62,033 nt of DNA from Alphaproteobacteria bacterium (GCA_017616785.1 JAFZXK010000001.1:1-62033); one strand, 5' to 3'; positions 40,474 through 49,055 are shown, counted from the stretch's first letter. Notes: generated from the sequence alone by a model not told the origin. A program made the numbers and translations.

Positions 40474-40717
40474 TGGATTGATGAATATTATCGACACTTT
40501 GCGCAGTGGTTGGTTTCTAATCGCGTTTATCGCAGGCCTTATATACTGGGTTGCAAGACAAGATAACGCATTGGTGGAATTGGACCGATTGACCGCGCGC
40601 ATAACAACACTTGAAAATCGCACGACAATACTTGAAACCGGAATAGGGCAACTGCAATTAAAAATCGACGGCATCAAAGAAGATTTAACACTTATAAAAA
40701 CCGCCGTCATAAAATAG
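40460..40717 (+). CDS. Small membrane-anchored coiled-coil phage protein, 85 aa
   Basis: One transmembrane helix (residues 17-33, GWFLIAFIAGLIYWVA) is followed by a coiled coil (LVELDRLTARITTLENRTTILETGIGQL...). The layout fits a spanin- or holin-like lysis accessory, or a membrane component of the particle entry path. GGGGGCGG precedes the chosen ATG. Last gene of the phage module. Confidence 0.65.
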   Translation: MPKSNGLMNIIDTLRSGWFLIAFIAGLIYWVARQDNALVELDRLTARITTLENRTTILETGIGQLQLKIDGIKEDLTLIKTAVIK

Positions 40718-40719
40718 AA

Positions 40720-40827
40720 AGTGATTAGTGCAAGTGACTAGTGGTTAGTGATGTTTGGCATTGTTTCACAATTACGGATTGATTCCAGAATCTGCTAACC
40801 ACTAACACTTCCCACTAACACTAAAAC
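40720..40827. repeat. TTAGTG-rich inverted element at the right edge of the phage module
   Basis: GTGATTAGTG, GTGACTAGTG and GTGGTTAGTG on the left face CTAACCACTAACAC and CCACTAACACTAA on the right. It is related to 36537-36625. It lies just downstream of yraN on the minus strand, as its counterpart lies downstream of dnaB. Confidence 0.65.
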
Positions 40828-41162
40828 GCATTTTTTACCCAATCGATATGCCAAGCGCGTACAATGATTACATCAAATCGCGCATCGCCACGCCATCGCT
40901 TTTGTAATAAAAAAGTTTCCGCCGCCAATCGCAACCGACGTTCTTGGGTTTTGCTAATCGCGCCCCATGCCGCCATGACGGTCTTGCGATGTTTGACCTC
41001 TACAAACAAAATCAATTTTCCGCGTTTGGCGATAATATCAATTTCTGCGCGATTTGTGTTTCGGCCTGTTGTGTAACGTCGATGCAAAATCCTGAACCCA
41101 TGCAGAACCAAAAATGCACATGCCAAAATTTCTGAAAAAATCCCGGTCTTATAAGAATCCAT
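40821..41162 (-). CDS. yraN: YraN family (UPF0102) endonuclease-like protein
   Basis: A small restriction-endonuclease-fold protein of 113 residues, normal for the family. The core motif is NRAEIDIIAKRGKLILFVEVKHR (Asp, Glu-x-Lys metal site), preceded by GFRILHRRYTTGR. Family members are thought to act in DNA processing or recombination; the function is not settled. It starts two bases after the stop of the gene before it and is the last gene of the long frr-bamA-virB operon. Confidence 0.9.
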   Translation of the reverse strand: MDSYKTGIFSEILACAFLVLHGFRILHRRYTTGRNTNRAEIDIIAKRGKLILFVEVKHRKTVMAAWGAISKTQERRLRLAAETFLLQKRWRGDARFDVIIVRAWHIDWVKNAF

Positions 41163-41164
41163 TT

Positions 41165-41962
41165 CTAAAACGCATAGGGTTTTGCGGCGAAATTATCCTG
41201 GGAATGTTGCGCGTTCAGTGCGCTATCTTCGGTATGTTTGCCGCAATCAATCAATTCAAGTTCGCCGGAATATGCACTCATCATCGGGTCAAAAGAATTA
41301 TCCGAACTTGCCCAACGTGTTGTTCCTGCATTTGGCACGCCGTATTTATCTACGACATTTTGCCACCAATACATAGTTTTCTTGTCGCGTTGATTTTCAA
41401 ACTTTTCCGCATCGCCTTCGATTTCGTCCGTATCATTTTTGTAAACCACTTTCCACACAACATTGTCGGTTGCATTACTTGTAAAGAAAACATCAATAGT
41501 TTCGCCGGTGATATCGCGCACCAGGTGCAATTCAGACGCATACAAAACACCACGATTCCGCGCAAGTGAATTTATACACTGTTCCAATTGCGCCGGTGCA
41601 TAAATCTTTTGACGCCGACATTCATAATCAAGGTTATATTTCCAATCGGGGTGCATAGAATATACAACACTGTTCTTTGGACGTTCAGTATACAACCCAT
41701 CAACGGTTGCGATAAATTTAACCTCGTCAAAATCCATGCCAAGCATTATTCCCGCAATATCAAAGTCCGCAACCGGCAACGGTACCGCACCGGCGTTTAA
41801 TGATACCGTATCCAAACTGCATTCAATATCGCCATTGTCCGGTGTTTCAATATAATAATCATCAAAATTGATATTATTTTCGGCCAAGACATCATCAAAT
41901 TCGTCCGCGCGCACGCCGACCGACAGCAAACAAACAAAAATTCCAATAACAATTTTTTTCAT
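41165..41962 (-). CDS. Exported protein of unknown function in the virB operon, 265 aa
   Basis: A signal peptide (MKKIVIGIFVCLLSVGVRA) is followed by a 245-residue domain with several Cys (IECSLD, DYECRRQK, EQCINS, LIDCGK). Strands such as GVLYASELHLVRDITGETIDVFF are visible. It is probably periplasmic. Its place between the second VirB8-like gene and yraN, with gaps of 3 and 2 bases, argues for a role linked to the secretion system. No VirB family match is apparent, so it could be a lineage-specific subunit. Confidence 0.7.
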   Translation of the reverse strand: MKKIVIGIFVCLLSVGVRADEFDDVLAENNINFDDYYIETPDNGDIECSLDTVSLNAGAVPLPVADFDIAGIMLGMDFDEVKFIATVDGLYTERPKNSVVYSMHPDWKYNLDYECRRQKIYAPAQLEQCINSLARNRGVLYASELHLVRDITGETIDVFFTSNATDNVVWKVVYKNDTDEIEGDAEKFENQRDKKTMYWWQNVVDKYGVPNAGTTRWASSDNSFDPMMSAYSGELELIDCGKHTEDSALNAQHSQDNFAAKPYAF

Positions 41963-41965
41963 TAC

Positions 41966-42625
41966 TTACTTCTCTTCGACCAAGACCCGATGCACTTTGA
42001 ACACAAACACGACCGCCGGGTCAATACCACGCGCCAACGCATCTTGAACAGATTCAATTGGTTGCTTTACATCGCCGATGCTTTTTACCCAATCTTCATC
42101 CCCAAGGTCCAGATACATTGTGCCACGCGTTATCGTTGGATCTTCGGACATATCATTTGGTTTATACCATGTTTTCAATTCATAATCAACCCGCCAATAA
42201 TTACTTGCCGCCGGTTTGTAAATTTCATTAAATACCGTAACCGTCCGCCGCGCGCCACGGGAAATCAAACTTTGAATTTGCGGCATTTCATTTTGCTTCC
42301 AATAATCAAGTGCCGTTGGCGCAGACATAATGTAAAGCGCGGAATTTCGTGTTGTGCGTAATGCAAGGTCCTCATCATCCGGCACAACATAAAAATATTC
42401 CGTAACATATTTTTGAATAAGCCAATCGCGCAACTTGCGCTTTCCAACATCCGCCCATGAACGCGGCAATCCCGGCAAATCGTTCGAATTTACACTTGTG
42501 CGCAAGAAATACGGTTCAACGGCGAATTTATCACTGGTATCATAAATCGTTGCGGCAACATAAATCGCGCCAAAGACCATAATCATTGTCGCCAAACCGA
42601 ATAAAAATCCCAACAGTTTTTTCAT
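41966..42625 (-). CDS. Second VirB8-like type IV secretion protein, 219 aa
   Basis: One N-terminal transmembrane helix (LLGFLFGLATMIMVFGAIYVAATI) is followed by a periplasmic domain with VirB8-like features: helix KRKLRDWLIQKYVTEYFYVVPDD, then ARRTVTVFNEIYKP and the strand NYWRVDYELKTWY. The C-terminal AVVFVFKVHRVLVEEK is as in VirB8. VirB8 nucleates the inner-membrane complex of the translocation channel. Its ATG overlaps the stop of the first VirB8-like gene by one base. Tandem VirB8 copies are a known trait of the Rickettsiales (rvh) system. Confidence 0.75.
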   Translation of the reverse strand: MKKLLGFLFGLATMIMVFGAIYVAATIYDTSDKFAVEPYFLRTSVNSNDLPGLPRSWADVGKRKLRDWLIQKYVTEYFYVVPDDEDLALRTTRNSALYIMSAPTALDYWKQNEMPQIQSLISRGARRTVTVFNEIYKPAASNYWRVDYELKTWYKPNDMSEDPTITRGTMYLDLGDEDWVKSIGDVKQPIESVQDALARGIDPAVVFVFKVHRVLVEEK

Positions 42626-43332
42626 TATTGTTCCCTATATGCCTTGAAATCCGTGACATAAAACCCAAGTGTTTGTGGATACCGTTCAACATCGCGTGCA
42701 ATTTTAACATACGCGATTACATCGAAATCACCGTTCAGGTTCGAACGCACGCGCGCCCGCACAACCCACGTGCCACCATCCTTACCGGCGATTTTTCCGC
42801 GATCACCACTTGAAATAGTAATCTTGTTCGGGTCCACATACCAACGTTGCCCGACCGATTCATAAGAACGATAAATCGGCAAAACCTTTTCGGTAAAGTT
42901 GCGGAACATATTGTCGCCCGCCATGCAATAAAGGTCGCAACCACTGGACGTTTCAAAAGTATTGCTTATTTGGTCGGTACAATCCGCGGTGCGATCACAT
43001 TGCGCCCAATTCTTGCTGTTCAAATTCGGGTTGTCCGAAATAGTGAACCATTTTTTTGTGAAAATTCCGGCGATTGCCCGCTGCATAGAATCATAGTACG
43101 GCACAACAATATTCGGCCGAACCTGGCCCACCATTTCCCAACGCCCGCGCATACCATCAACATAAATCACATAAGGACTGACGGTGCGACTGTTTTGCAG
43201 CCAAGGTAACGCAATGCAACACGCAATAACCAGGAAAAATGCAACCAACACCCACACGCCAATCGTGCGGGAAAGCGCAATCCGCCGTCCGGCGGGAAAT
43301 GCGGGTGTATCAAAATCTTCTGGGTAATCCAA
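42625..43332 (-). CDS. virB8: VirB8-like type IV secretion protein, 235 aa
   Basis: A cytoplasmic tail of about 25 residues and a transmembrane helix (GVWVLVAFFLVIACCIALPWL) are followed by the periplasmic domain. The stretch SPYVIYVDGMRGRWEMVGQV, the central ESVGQRWYVDPNKITIS and the last strand LGFYVTDFKAYRE fit VirB8. Extra Cys pairs (AQCDRTADCTD, SGCDLYC) suggest a lineage-specific disulfide insert. Translation starts at TTG behind a GGAGGGGG site. It lies 27 bases after the VirB7-like lipoprotein gene. Confidence 0.82.
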   Translation of the reverse strand: MDYPEDFDTPAFPAGRRIALSRTIGVWVLVAFFLVIACCIALPWLQNSRTVSPYVIYVDGMRGRWEMVGQVRPNIVVPYYDSMQRAIAGIFTKKWFTISDNPNLNSKNWAQCDRTADCTDQISNTFETSSGCDLYCMAGDNMFRNFTEKVLPIYRSYESVGQRWYVDPNKITISSGDRGKIAGKDGGTWVVRARVRSNLNGDFDVIAYVKIARDVERYPQTLGFYVTDFKAYREQ

Positions 43333-43359
43333 TGTCCCCCTCCGCCAAGCGTTCGCACA

Positions 43360-43506
43360 TTATGCGCGATATACCATGATGCATGCGCACGGACTAAGTT
43401 TCAATTCATTTGTGTCATACCCAATGCCCACCGGTTCGCGGTCATAAATTTGCCCGCACCCCGCAAGCGTCAACCCAACAAACATGGCAAGTATAAACTT
43501 TTTCAT
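43360..43506 (-). CDS. VirB7-like small lipoprotein, 48 aa
   Basis: A lipoprotein signal (MKKFILAMFVGLTLAGC, Cys17) is followed by only 31 residues, GQIYDREPVGIGYDTNELKLSP and CACIMVYRA. The size, the lipobox and the place directly before virB8 match VirB7, the lipoprotein that stabilises VirB9 in the outer-membrane core. The two Cys near the end could bond to a partner. The longer in-frame extension upstream has no ribosome binding site; GGGGGAAAG precedes this ATG. Confidence 0.75.
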   Translation of the reverse strand: MKKFILAMFVGLTLAGCGQIYDREPVGIGYDTNELKLSPCACIMVYRA

Positions 43507-43576
43507 CACTTTCCCCCTTTGCTTTTTTCGATTATAAGAAAATTTCGCACCCCCGGTCAAGTGCAAATACTTCATC

Positions 43577-45835
43577 TTAAAACTGTGTTTCGAACGACAG
43601 CAAGAAACGGCGTTCGCGGTCGTGCGGGCCAATCTTTAATGGCCAACCCCAACTGAAATTCATTGGGCCCATCGGCGTGTTCCAGTATATACCGAACCCG
43701 GCGGATGTGCGCAAACCACTTTCAATATAATTTGGTTGGCCAAGGTAACTATCTTCGCGCGCGGGTGGTTTGCCCAAAATACCATAGTCCATAAATACAA
43801 AACCCTTTATCTGGTATTCGTCAGGAATAAATATCGGGAAATTCAACTGGGTTGAACCATTGGCCTTCCACATACCGCCAAGTGAATATGACGGAAACCG
43901 CCAATTACGACTTCCCACGCCGGCAATATCAAACCCGCGCAGTGATTCACCACCCAAAAAGTAACGATACACACGCGGAACATAATCACCATCAACCGTT
44001 TGGATATATCCAAATTCCAGTGACGAACGCAACTGCCACCGTTCATCAAGGAAATTTACCATACCAATTATGTCGGCGTTGTAACGCAAGAATTCTTCGG
44101 TGCCACCAAAACCGGTGTACGCAACCCCAAGATTCCCAACAACCCCGGTATGCGTGTTCTGTTCAAAATTCGTATTCAAATTATGATATTTGAAATATGT
44201 CCCAAGTGTGTATAGCGTCGCATCGCGCCAACCGCCTTCTTGCAAATCATAGTTTTGGTCGAACGATGCGGATAAACGCAAAACCTGAGACCAATGGTCG
44301 GTCAATTGCCAACCCAAACGCCCCGCAATGGTAAGTGAATCGCGGTCATATCCAAAACCACCAAGTTTTTTATAGTTATACATTGTGTACGAAACATCGA
44401 AACCCGCCGACAGCGCGCGCCCAAACAGGAAAGGTTCGGTGAAACTGAATAACGCTTGCTTTTGATATTGCGCAAGTGATGCACGCAATTGAACGGTTTG
44501 TCCGCGTCCCATAAAATTATTTTCGGTAATACCGGCGTCAACCATAAAGCCATTTATGTTCGACCAACCAAAACCGCCCGACAGTTCGCCGGTTGGTTGC
44601 TCTTCAACCTTGATATCAAGGTTCATCATATTTGCATCGGGAATACGACTCGGCACCATTTGAACATCTTTGAAATAGCGCGTCCGCATTAAACGTTGGC
44701 GTCCTTGTTCAATTGTCTGTAACGAAAACGGGTCGCCCGCACGCATCGGAATCATCTGATTTATAACCGAATCAAACGTCCGCACATTGCCAAGTATATT
44801 GATAGAATTCAAATAAATACGATTTGTTTTCTGTATTTTGAATTTCAAATCGATGGTCCGCGAATCATCATTTTTTTGCGGGATTGGGTCAACACTTATA
44901 AACGCGTAACCATAGTCCGCAACCGCGCCACGAATTGCGGAAATTGTCGCTTCGACTTCGTCAACATTGTATGTGTCGCCGGTTGACATTTTCATAACAT
45001 CGAATAGTTCGGCGTCCGGCACATCCGAAAAAGGATTGTCCAATTCAAGTTTGCCGATTTTATACTTTTCCCCTTCGTCCACATTAAAAACAACCGAATA
45101 AAATTGCCGGTCGGGCGTAAAGGTCCCGCGCGCACCTTTTACCTGAAAATCAACATACCCATTACGCAGGTAGAATTGACGCAACATTTGCTGGTCATAC
45201 TGAATACGGTCTTCGTCATACACATCAAATTGCGACATAAAACGCCACCACGCATGTTCGCGCGAAAGTATTTCGCCGCGCAATGTTCGGTCGCTGAATT
45301 TTTCATTGCCTTCGAATTCAATGGATTCAATATATGTCGGATGACCTTCGGTAATTTCATATACAACATTTACGCGATTATCGTCCAGCAATATTTTTTG
45401 CGGTTCAATTTTTGTGCCGAAAAAACCCTTGCGCTGGTACACCGTTAGCATACGACCAACATCCGCACCAATCACCGATTCATCGAACGCAGACCGTTCG
45501 GCAAGTTTGATTTCCTTTTTCAAATCGTCGGTTGAAACCTCGTCATTACCTTCGACCGTAACCATGTTCACAATTGGTGCCTCGGTAACGCGGATTTCCA
45601 AAACATCATTAACATTTCTAACAGAAACCTTGGAAAAATATCCGCTTTCTTGTAACTTTTTTGCAATTTGATTTGCGCGTTCCACACCGACATTTTCGCC
45701 AACCTTTACATCCGCAAGAATTCTTACAGATTCCGCGTCCATACGTTTATTGCCCGAAACACTTACACGCGAAATTCCGGCATGCGCGACGCCGACCATA
45801 AACAAAGCCAAACAAAAAATAACCTTTTTTATCAT
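43577..45835 (-). CDS. bamA: Outer-membrane protein assembly factor BamA
   Basis: Inserts beta-barrel proteins into the outer membrane. A signal peptide (20 residues) is followed by five POTRA domains (about 22-420), including the typical VYEITEGHPTYIESIEFEGNEKFSD and LKFKIQKTNRIYLNSINILGN. The 16-strand barrel has the GGESLRGFDI lock motif in loop 6 and a terminal Phe (SFETQF). At 752 residues it is normal in length. It overlaps the rseP stop by four bases and leads into the virB7 gene 70 bases later, tying envelope assembly to the secretion genes. Confidence 0.97.
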   Translation of the reverse strand: MIKKVIFCLALFMVGVAHAGISRVSVSGNKRMDAESVRILADVKVGENVGVERANQIAKKLQESGYFSKVSVRNVNDVLEIRVTEAPIVNMVTVEGNDEVSTDDLKKEIKLAERSAFDESVIGADVGRMLTVYQRKGFFGTKIEPQKILLDDNRVNVVYEITEGHPTYIESIEFEGNEKFSDRTLRGEILSREHAWWRFMSQFDVYDEDRIQYDQQMLRQFYLRNGYVDFQVKGARGTFTPDRQFYSVVFNVDEGEKYKIGKLELDNPFSDVPDAELFDVMKMSTGDTYNVDEVEATISAIRGAVADYGYAFISVDPIPQKNDDSRTIDLKFKIQKTNRIYLNSINILGNVRTFDSVINQMIPMRAGDPFSLQTIEQGRQRLMRTRYFKDVQMVPSRIPDANMMNLDIKVEEQPTGELSGGFGWSNINGFMVDAGITENNFMGRGQTVQLRASLAQYQKQALFSFTEPFLFGRALSAGFDVSYTMYNYKKLGGFGYDRDSLTIAGRLGWQLTDHWSQVLRLSASFDQNYDLQEGGWRDATLYTLGTYFKYHNLNTNFEQNTHTGVVGNLGVAYTGFGGTEEFLRYNADIIGMVNFLDERWQLRSSLEFGYIQTVDGDYVPRVYRYFLGGESLRGFDIAGVGSRNWRFPSYSLGGMWKANGSTQLNFPIFIPDEYQIKGFVFMDYGILGKPPAREDSYLGQPNYIESGLRTSAGFGIYWNTPMGPMNFSWGWPLKIGPHDRERRFLLSFETQF

Positions 45836-46893
45836 AACCCAAACACCCGCGCTATATCATTCCACATAGTCAGCAAGAATACAAACCCAAGGAAAACCCA
45901 ACCACACACGATAACAATTTCCATGCCCTTGCCACCAAGTTTTCTGCGTGTTACACCTTCGATAAGCAAAATAAGCAAATATCCACCATCCAACACCGGC
46001 AACGGAAGTAAGTTTATCACACCCAAATTCACAGATATCAATGCGATAATTGATAACAACGCAAAGAACCCAGCGGCCAATGCCTGGCCGGAAACCTGGG
46101 CAATGGTGATAAATGAACCCAATTGTTTCGAAGAACGGTCGCCGGTGATAATTTGTTTTAACACAACAACCAACGTCCGCGATTGATAATATGTTTCACG
46201 CGCACCGGAATATATCGCACCAAAGAAACCCTTTTTGCGAAATTCCGTCTTGCTACCATCCGCAACGAGGCCCCACCGCGCCGCCGGCGAAAGTTTTACA
46301 TTTACCACTTCCCCACCACGCGAAATTATAACATCGGCATCATGCGTTCCGGCAAGTTCTTTGGCAATAACCAATTCGCCCCAGTTTGTTATTTCCGCAT
46401 CATCAATTTTTACAATAACATCGCCCGGTTTAACACCCGCGTTAAATGCGACAGATTCCTGAATAACCTGGCCGACCACAGGCAATTGAACATTGCGCGG
46501 TTTGAACATAAAAATCGCCGAATAAATTGCCCACGCCAAAATAAAGTTCATAAAAACACCGGCGGCGATGATAATAAATTGCTTCCACGCCGGCGCAGAA
46601 AGATAATGTCCAACCTTTTTGCTCTTTGGCAATTCGTTGTATTTTTTTCGATTGAACATATCTTCTTGGCCATAAATGGAAACATATCCGCCAAGGGGTA
46701 AACAAGAAATTTTCCAAACAGTGCCGCGTTTATCTTGCCACTTTACAATCGCGGGACCAAAACCAATAGAAAATGCATCAACCCGAACACGTGCCCACCG
46801 CGCCGCCAAAAAATGCCCAAGTTCGTGAATAAAAACCACGACCCCAAGGACAATTAATAACGCAACAATGGTTGTTAAAGTATGCATTTTCAT
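45832..46893 (-). CDS. rseP: Site-2 zinc metalloprotease RseP
   Basis: An inner-membrane protease that cuts anti-sigma factors and leftover signal peptides. The HELGH zinc site lies in the first helix (VVVFIHELGHFLAA). A PDZ domain is at about 125-200 (VGQVIQESVAFNAGVKPGDVIVKIDD), and the second catalytic motif is NLLPLPVLDGG. The 353 residues suggest a single PDZ domain where E. coli has two. It starts nine bases after cdsA. The dxr gene that usually lies between them in proteobacteria is absent. Confidence 0.95.
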   Translation of the reverse strand: MKMHTLTTIVALLIVLGVVVFIHELGHFLAARWARVRVDAFSIGFGPAIVKWQDKRGTVWKISCLPLGGYVSIYGQEDMFNRKKYNELPKSKKVGHYLSAPAWKQFIIIAAGVFMNFILAWAIYSAIFMFKPRNVQLPVVGQVIQESVAFNAGVKPGDVIVKIDDAEITNWGELVIAKELAGTHDADVIISRGGEVVNVKLSPAARWGLVADGSKTEFRKKGFFGAIYSGARETYYQSRTLVVVLKQIITGDRSSKQLGSFITIAQVSGQALAAGFFALLSIIALISVNLGVINLLPLPVLDGGYLLILLIEGVTRRKLGGKGMEIVIVCGWVFLGFVFLLTMWNDIARVFGL

Positions 46894-46902
46894 TTCCCCC
46901 TT

Positions 46903-47553
46903 TTAGGCAAGTATCATCCAAATCAATGGCAACACATAAATCCATCCATCGACCCGGTCAATAATTCCGCCATGCGCGCCAAGCACACGACTAAAATCTT
47001 TAATCTTTAACCGGCGTTTAATAAAGCTTGCGGTTAAATCGCCATATTGCGACAGCAATGAAACACTTATTCCAATCCATAAAAGTTGCGGTGCGAACGC
47101 ATGCAATGTTAAAAATCCGTAAAGCACCGCAACCGCGGTTCCACCGATTACACCGAAAATTTGCCCCGCCCAAGTTTTATGTTCGGAAATGCGTTCCCAC
47201 ATTTTGTCGCCACCAATCATGCGCCCAAACAGCCACGCGCAAATATCCGCCGCACATATCACGCATAACACAAACAGCAACAACATCGGCCGATGCCCCA
47301 GGGTCAAAAGTGAAACAAAATCAACACCCAATAACCCAAGGAAAAGTGCAAACAAAACAAGATTATTTGTGTTAAACATAACCGCGCGCGGCGCCGTCCA
47401 AAGGCGACATACAAATTCGCCAATCATCGCCAGACCAATGATTATGCAAAGCCAATATACGGCGTGAATTCCCAAAAATTCCAACCACGCAGCAACCACA
47501 ACAACCAAAGCCAACCCGGCCGCAACCAAAATTCTGTTCATTACCTCTGACAT
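46903..47553 (-). CDS. cdsA: Phosphatidate cytidylyltransferase
   Basis: Makes CDP-diacylglycerol from phosphatidate and CTP, the branch point of phospholipid synthesis. A polytopic membrane protein with about six helices. The family signature is present near the C-terminus: SFIKRRLKIKDFSRVLGAHGGIIDRVD, with the conserved Asp and Lys residues (the usual Pro before GHGG is Ala). At 216 residues it is shorter than the 260-285 of typical CdsA; the missing part is N-terminal. Two bases separate it from uppS. Confidence 0.92.
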   Translation of the reverse strand: MSEVMNRILVAAGLALVVVVAAWLEFLGIHAVYWLCIIIGLAMIGEFVCRLWTAPRAVMFNTNNLVLFALFLGLLGVDFVSLLTLGHRPMLLLFVLCVICAADICAWLFGRMIGGDKMWERISEHKTWAGQIFGVIGGTAVAVLYGFLTLHAFAPQLLWIGISVSLLSQYGDLTASFIKRRLKIKDFSRVLGAHGGIIDRVDGWIYVLPLIWMILA

Positions 47554-47555
47554 TT

Positions 47556-48314
47556 TTATTTATCCTTTTTCCCCGAATAGTTTGCCTTTTTCCCGCCGCC
47601 AAAGCGCCGATTGCGTTTCGCGTATTCGTCCAACACAAATTGCCAAAGTTTTTCGGACTTTACCAAATCCGGCCAATGCTCTGGCACAAACAGCAGTTCC
47701 GCATACGCCAATTTCCAAAGCAAGAAATTCGAAATTCTAAACTCATTACTTGTTCGAACCATTAAATCAATAGGTAACAAATCCCCCGTATCAAGGAAAG
47801 TTTCAAATGTTTCACGTGTAACGGGCGCGCCCGCGGCAATTGCGGCGTTCACGGCATTTACAATTTCATCTTGGCCGCCATAGTTCAACGCAAACACGAC
47901 CGTTCCGCCGGTGTTTTCTGCGGATTTTTCTTCCAATTCATCACACAGTTTTGCCAATTTTTCCGGCAACCTTTCGCGCGTTCCGATCACACGATAGCGC
48001 AAATTTTTTTCAATCGCGTGCTTCAAATTCTTTTCCAATTCGGAATAGAACAAATCCATAAGGAAATTTACTTCTTCATCCGACCGATTCCAATTTTCGG
48101 TTGAAAATATAAAGAAAGTTACCGTCGTAACGCCACGCGCAATAAACCAATCAACCAAGTTTTCAAAATTCGAAATCCCCGCGCGATGTCCCATCAGTGG
48201 CGGCAACCCGCGTGCCTCGGCCCAGCGGCGATTCCCATCACAAATAAACGCGACATGCTTTGGAATTTTTACCGGCTGTGCGACTTCCTGTTTCTTTTTA
48301 AGTATTTTGAACAT
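47556..48314 (-). CDS. uppS: Undecaprenyl diphosphate synthase
   Basis: Adds eight isoprene units to farnesyl diphosphate to make the lipid carrier for peptidoglycan and O-antigen. HVAFICDGNRRWAEARG holds the catalytic Asp. GHRAG, the TVTFFIFSTENWNR motif and the C-terminal DLMVRTSNEFRISNFLLWKLAYAELLF block are all present. At 252 residues it is normal. The Lys-rich tail (RRFGGGKKANYSGKKDK) is a small extension. Co-directional with frr upstream and cdsA downstream. Confidence 0.97.
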   Translation of the reverse strand: MFKILKKKQEVAQPVKIPKHVAFICDGNRRWAEARGLPPLMGHRAGISNFENLVDWFIARGVTTVTFFIFSTENWNRSDEEVNFLMDLFYSELEKNLKHAIEKNLRYRVIGTRERLPEKLAKLCDELEEKSAENTGGTVVFALNYGGQDEIVNAVNAAIAAGAPVTRETFETFLDTGDLLPIDLMVRTSNEFRISNFLLWKLAYAELLFVPEHWPDLVKSEKLWQFVLDEYAKRNRRFGGGKKANYSGKKDK

Positions 48315-48334
48315 TTTTTCCGCTTTTGGTTTTG

Positions 48335-48895
48335 TTAGACCGACATAATATCCGCTTCTTTCTGCTTGGCAATCGCATCAACCTCGGCCCCGCGGGCATC
48401 AAACACCTTTTGCAGGTCGGATTCATATTTCCGTTGGTCATCTTCGGAAATTTCTTTGTCAGTGACGGCGCGTTTAATTTTGCCCATTGCATCTTGGCGA
48501 ATATTACGCATAGAAATCTTGGCTTCTTCGGCGTATTTGCCGGCAACCTTGGTCAGTTCCTTGCGCCGTTCTTCGGTAAGTGGCGGCATATCCAGGCGGA
48601 TAACGCCACCGGCACTCATCGGGTTCAGACCAAGTCCAGAATCACGAATCGCTTTTTCAACGGCGCCAACATTTGCAATATCCCAAACGGTAACCGAAAG
48701 CGTCTGATTATCCGGGGTTGAAACGGTCGCCAATTGATTCAATGGCATATCGGAACCATACGTTTGCACCCGCACCCCGTCAAGCAAATGAACCGACGCC
48801 CGTCCGGTGCGCAAACCCGCATATTCCCCGCGCAAAACTTCGATAGTTTGTGCCGTTTTTTGTTCAATTTCTAATTTCAAAGATTGATAGTCCAT
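48335..48895 (-). CDS. frr: Ribosome recycling factor
   Basis: Splits the post-termination ribosome together with EF-G. 186 residues, the standard length. Signatures: LRTGRASVHLLDGVRVQTYGS, LNQLATVSTPDNQTLSV, and RLDMPPLTEERRKELTKVAGKYAEEAKISMRNIRQDA. The AGGAG site is clear. It is the first gene of the leftward operon that runs to yraN. The usual upstream partner pyrH (and tsf, rpsB) is not here; tRNA-Ala lies there on the other strand. Confidence 0.98.
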   Translation of the reverse strand: MDYQSLKLEIEQKTAQTIEVLRGEYAGLRTGRASVHLLDGVRVQTYGSDMPLNQLATVSTPDNQTLSVTVWDIANVGAVEKAIRDSGLGLNPMSAGGVIRLDMPPLTEERRKELTKVAGKYAEEAKISMRNIRQDAMGKIKRAVTDKEISEDDQRKYESDLQKVFDARGAEVDAIAKQKEADIMSV

Positions 48896-48937
48896 ATATA
48901 AATCTCCTTTATGTCAGGGACAGGTTAGCAAATACAT

Positions 48938-48966
48938 TTGACATTTGGCAAGAAGAAATATAAAAT
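48938..48966 (+). promoter_or_regulatory. Promoter of tRNA-Ala
   Basis: Consensus TTGACA (48938-48943), 17 bases, TAAAAT (48961-48966), 13 bases before the tRNA. Confidence 0.8.
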
Positions 48967-48979
48967 AGGCACCTGTAAT

Positions 48980-49055
48980 GGGGTTGTAGCTCAGTTGGTA
49001 GAGCACTTGCATGGCATGCAAGGGGTCGTCGGTTCGAGTCCGATCAGCTCCACCA
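48980..49055 (+). tRNA. tRNA-Ala (anticodon GGC)
   Basis: Full cloverleaf with encoded CCA: acceptor GGGGTTG with CAGCTCC, D stem GCTC/GAGC. The anticodon stem CTTGC/GCAAG holds loop ATGGCAT, and the T arm is GTCGG-TTCGAGT-CCGAT. Its last 16 bases recur at 49178-49193. Confidence 0.95.

Noticed and set aside
43507..43632. N-terminal extension of the VirB7-like lipoprotein
   Set aside because: It would overlap the end of bamA and bury the signal peptide; the ATG at 43506 has GGGGGAAAG upstream and opens a perfect lipoprotein signal.
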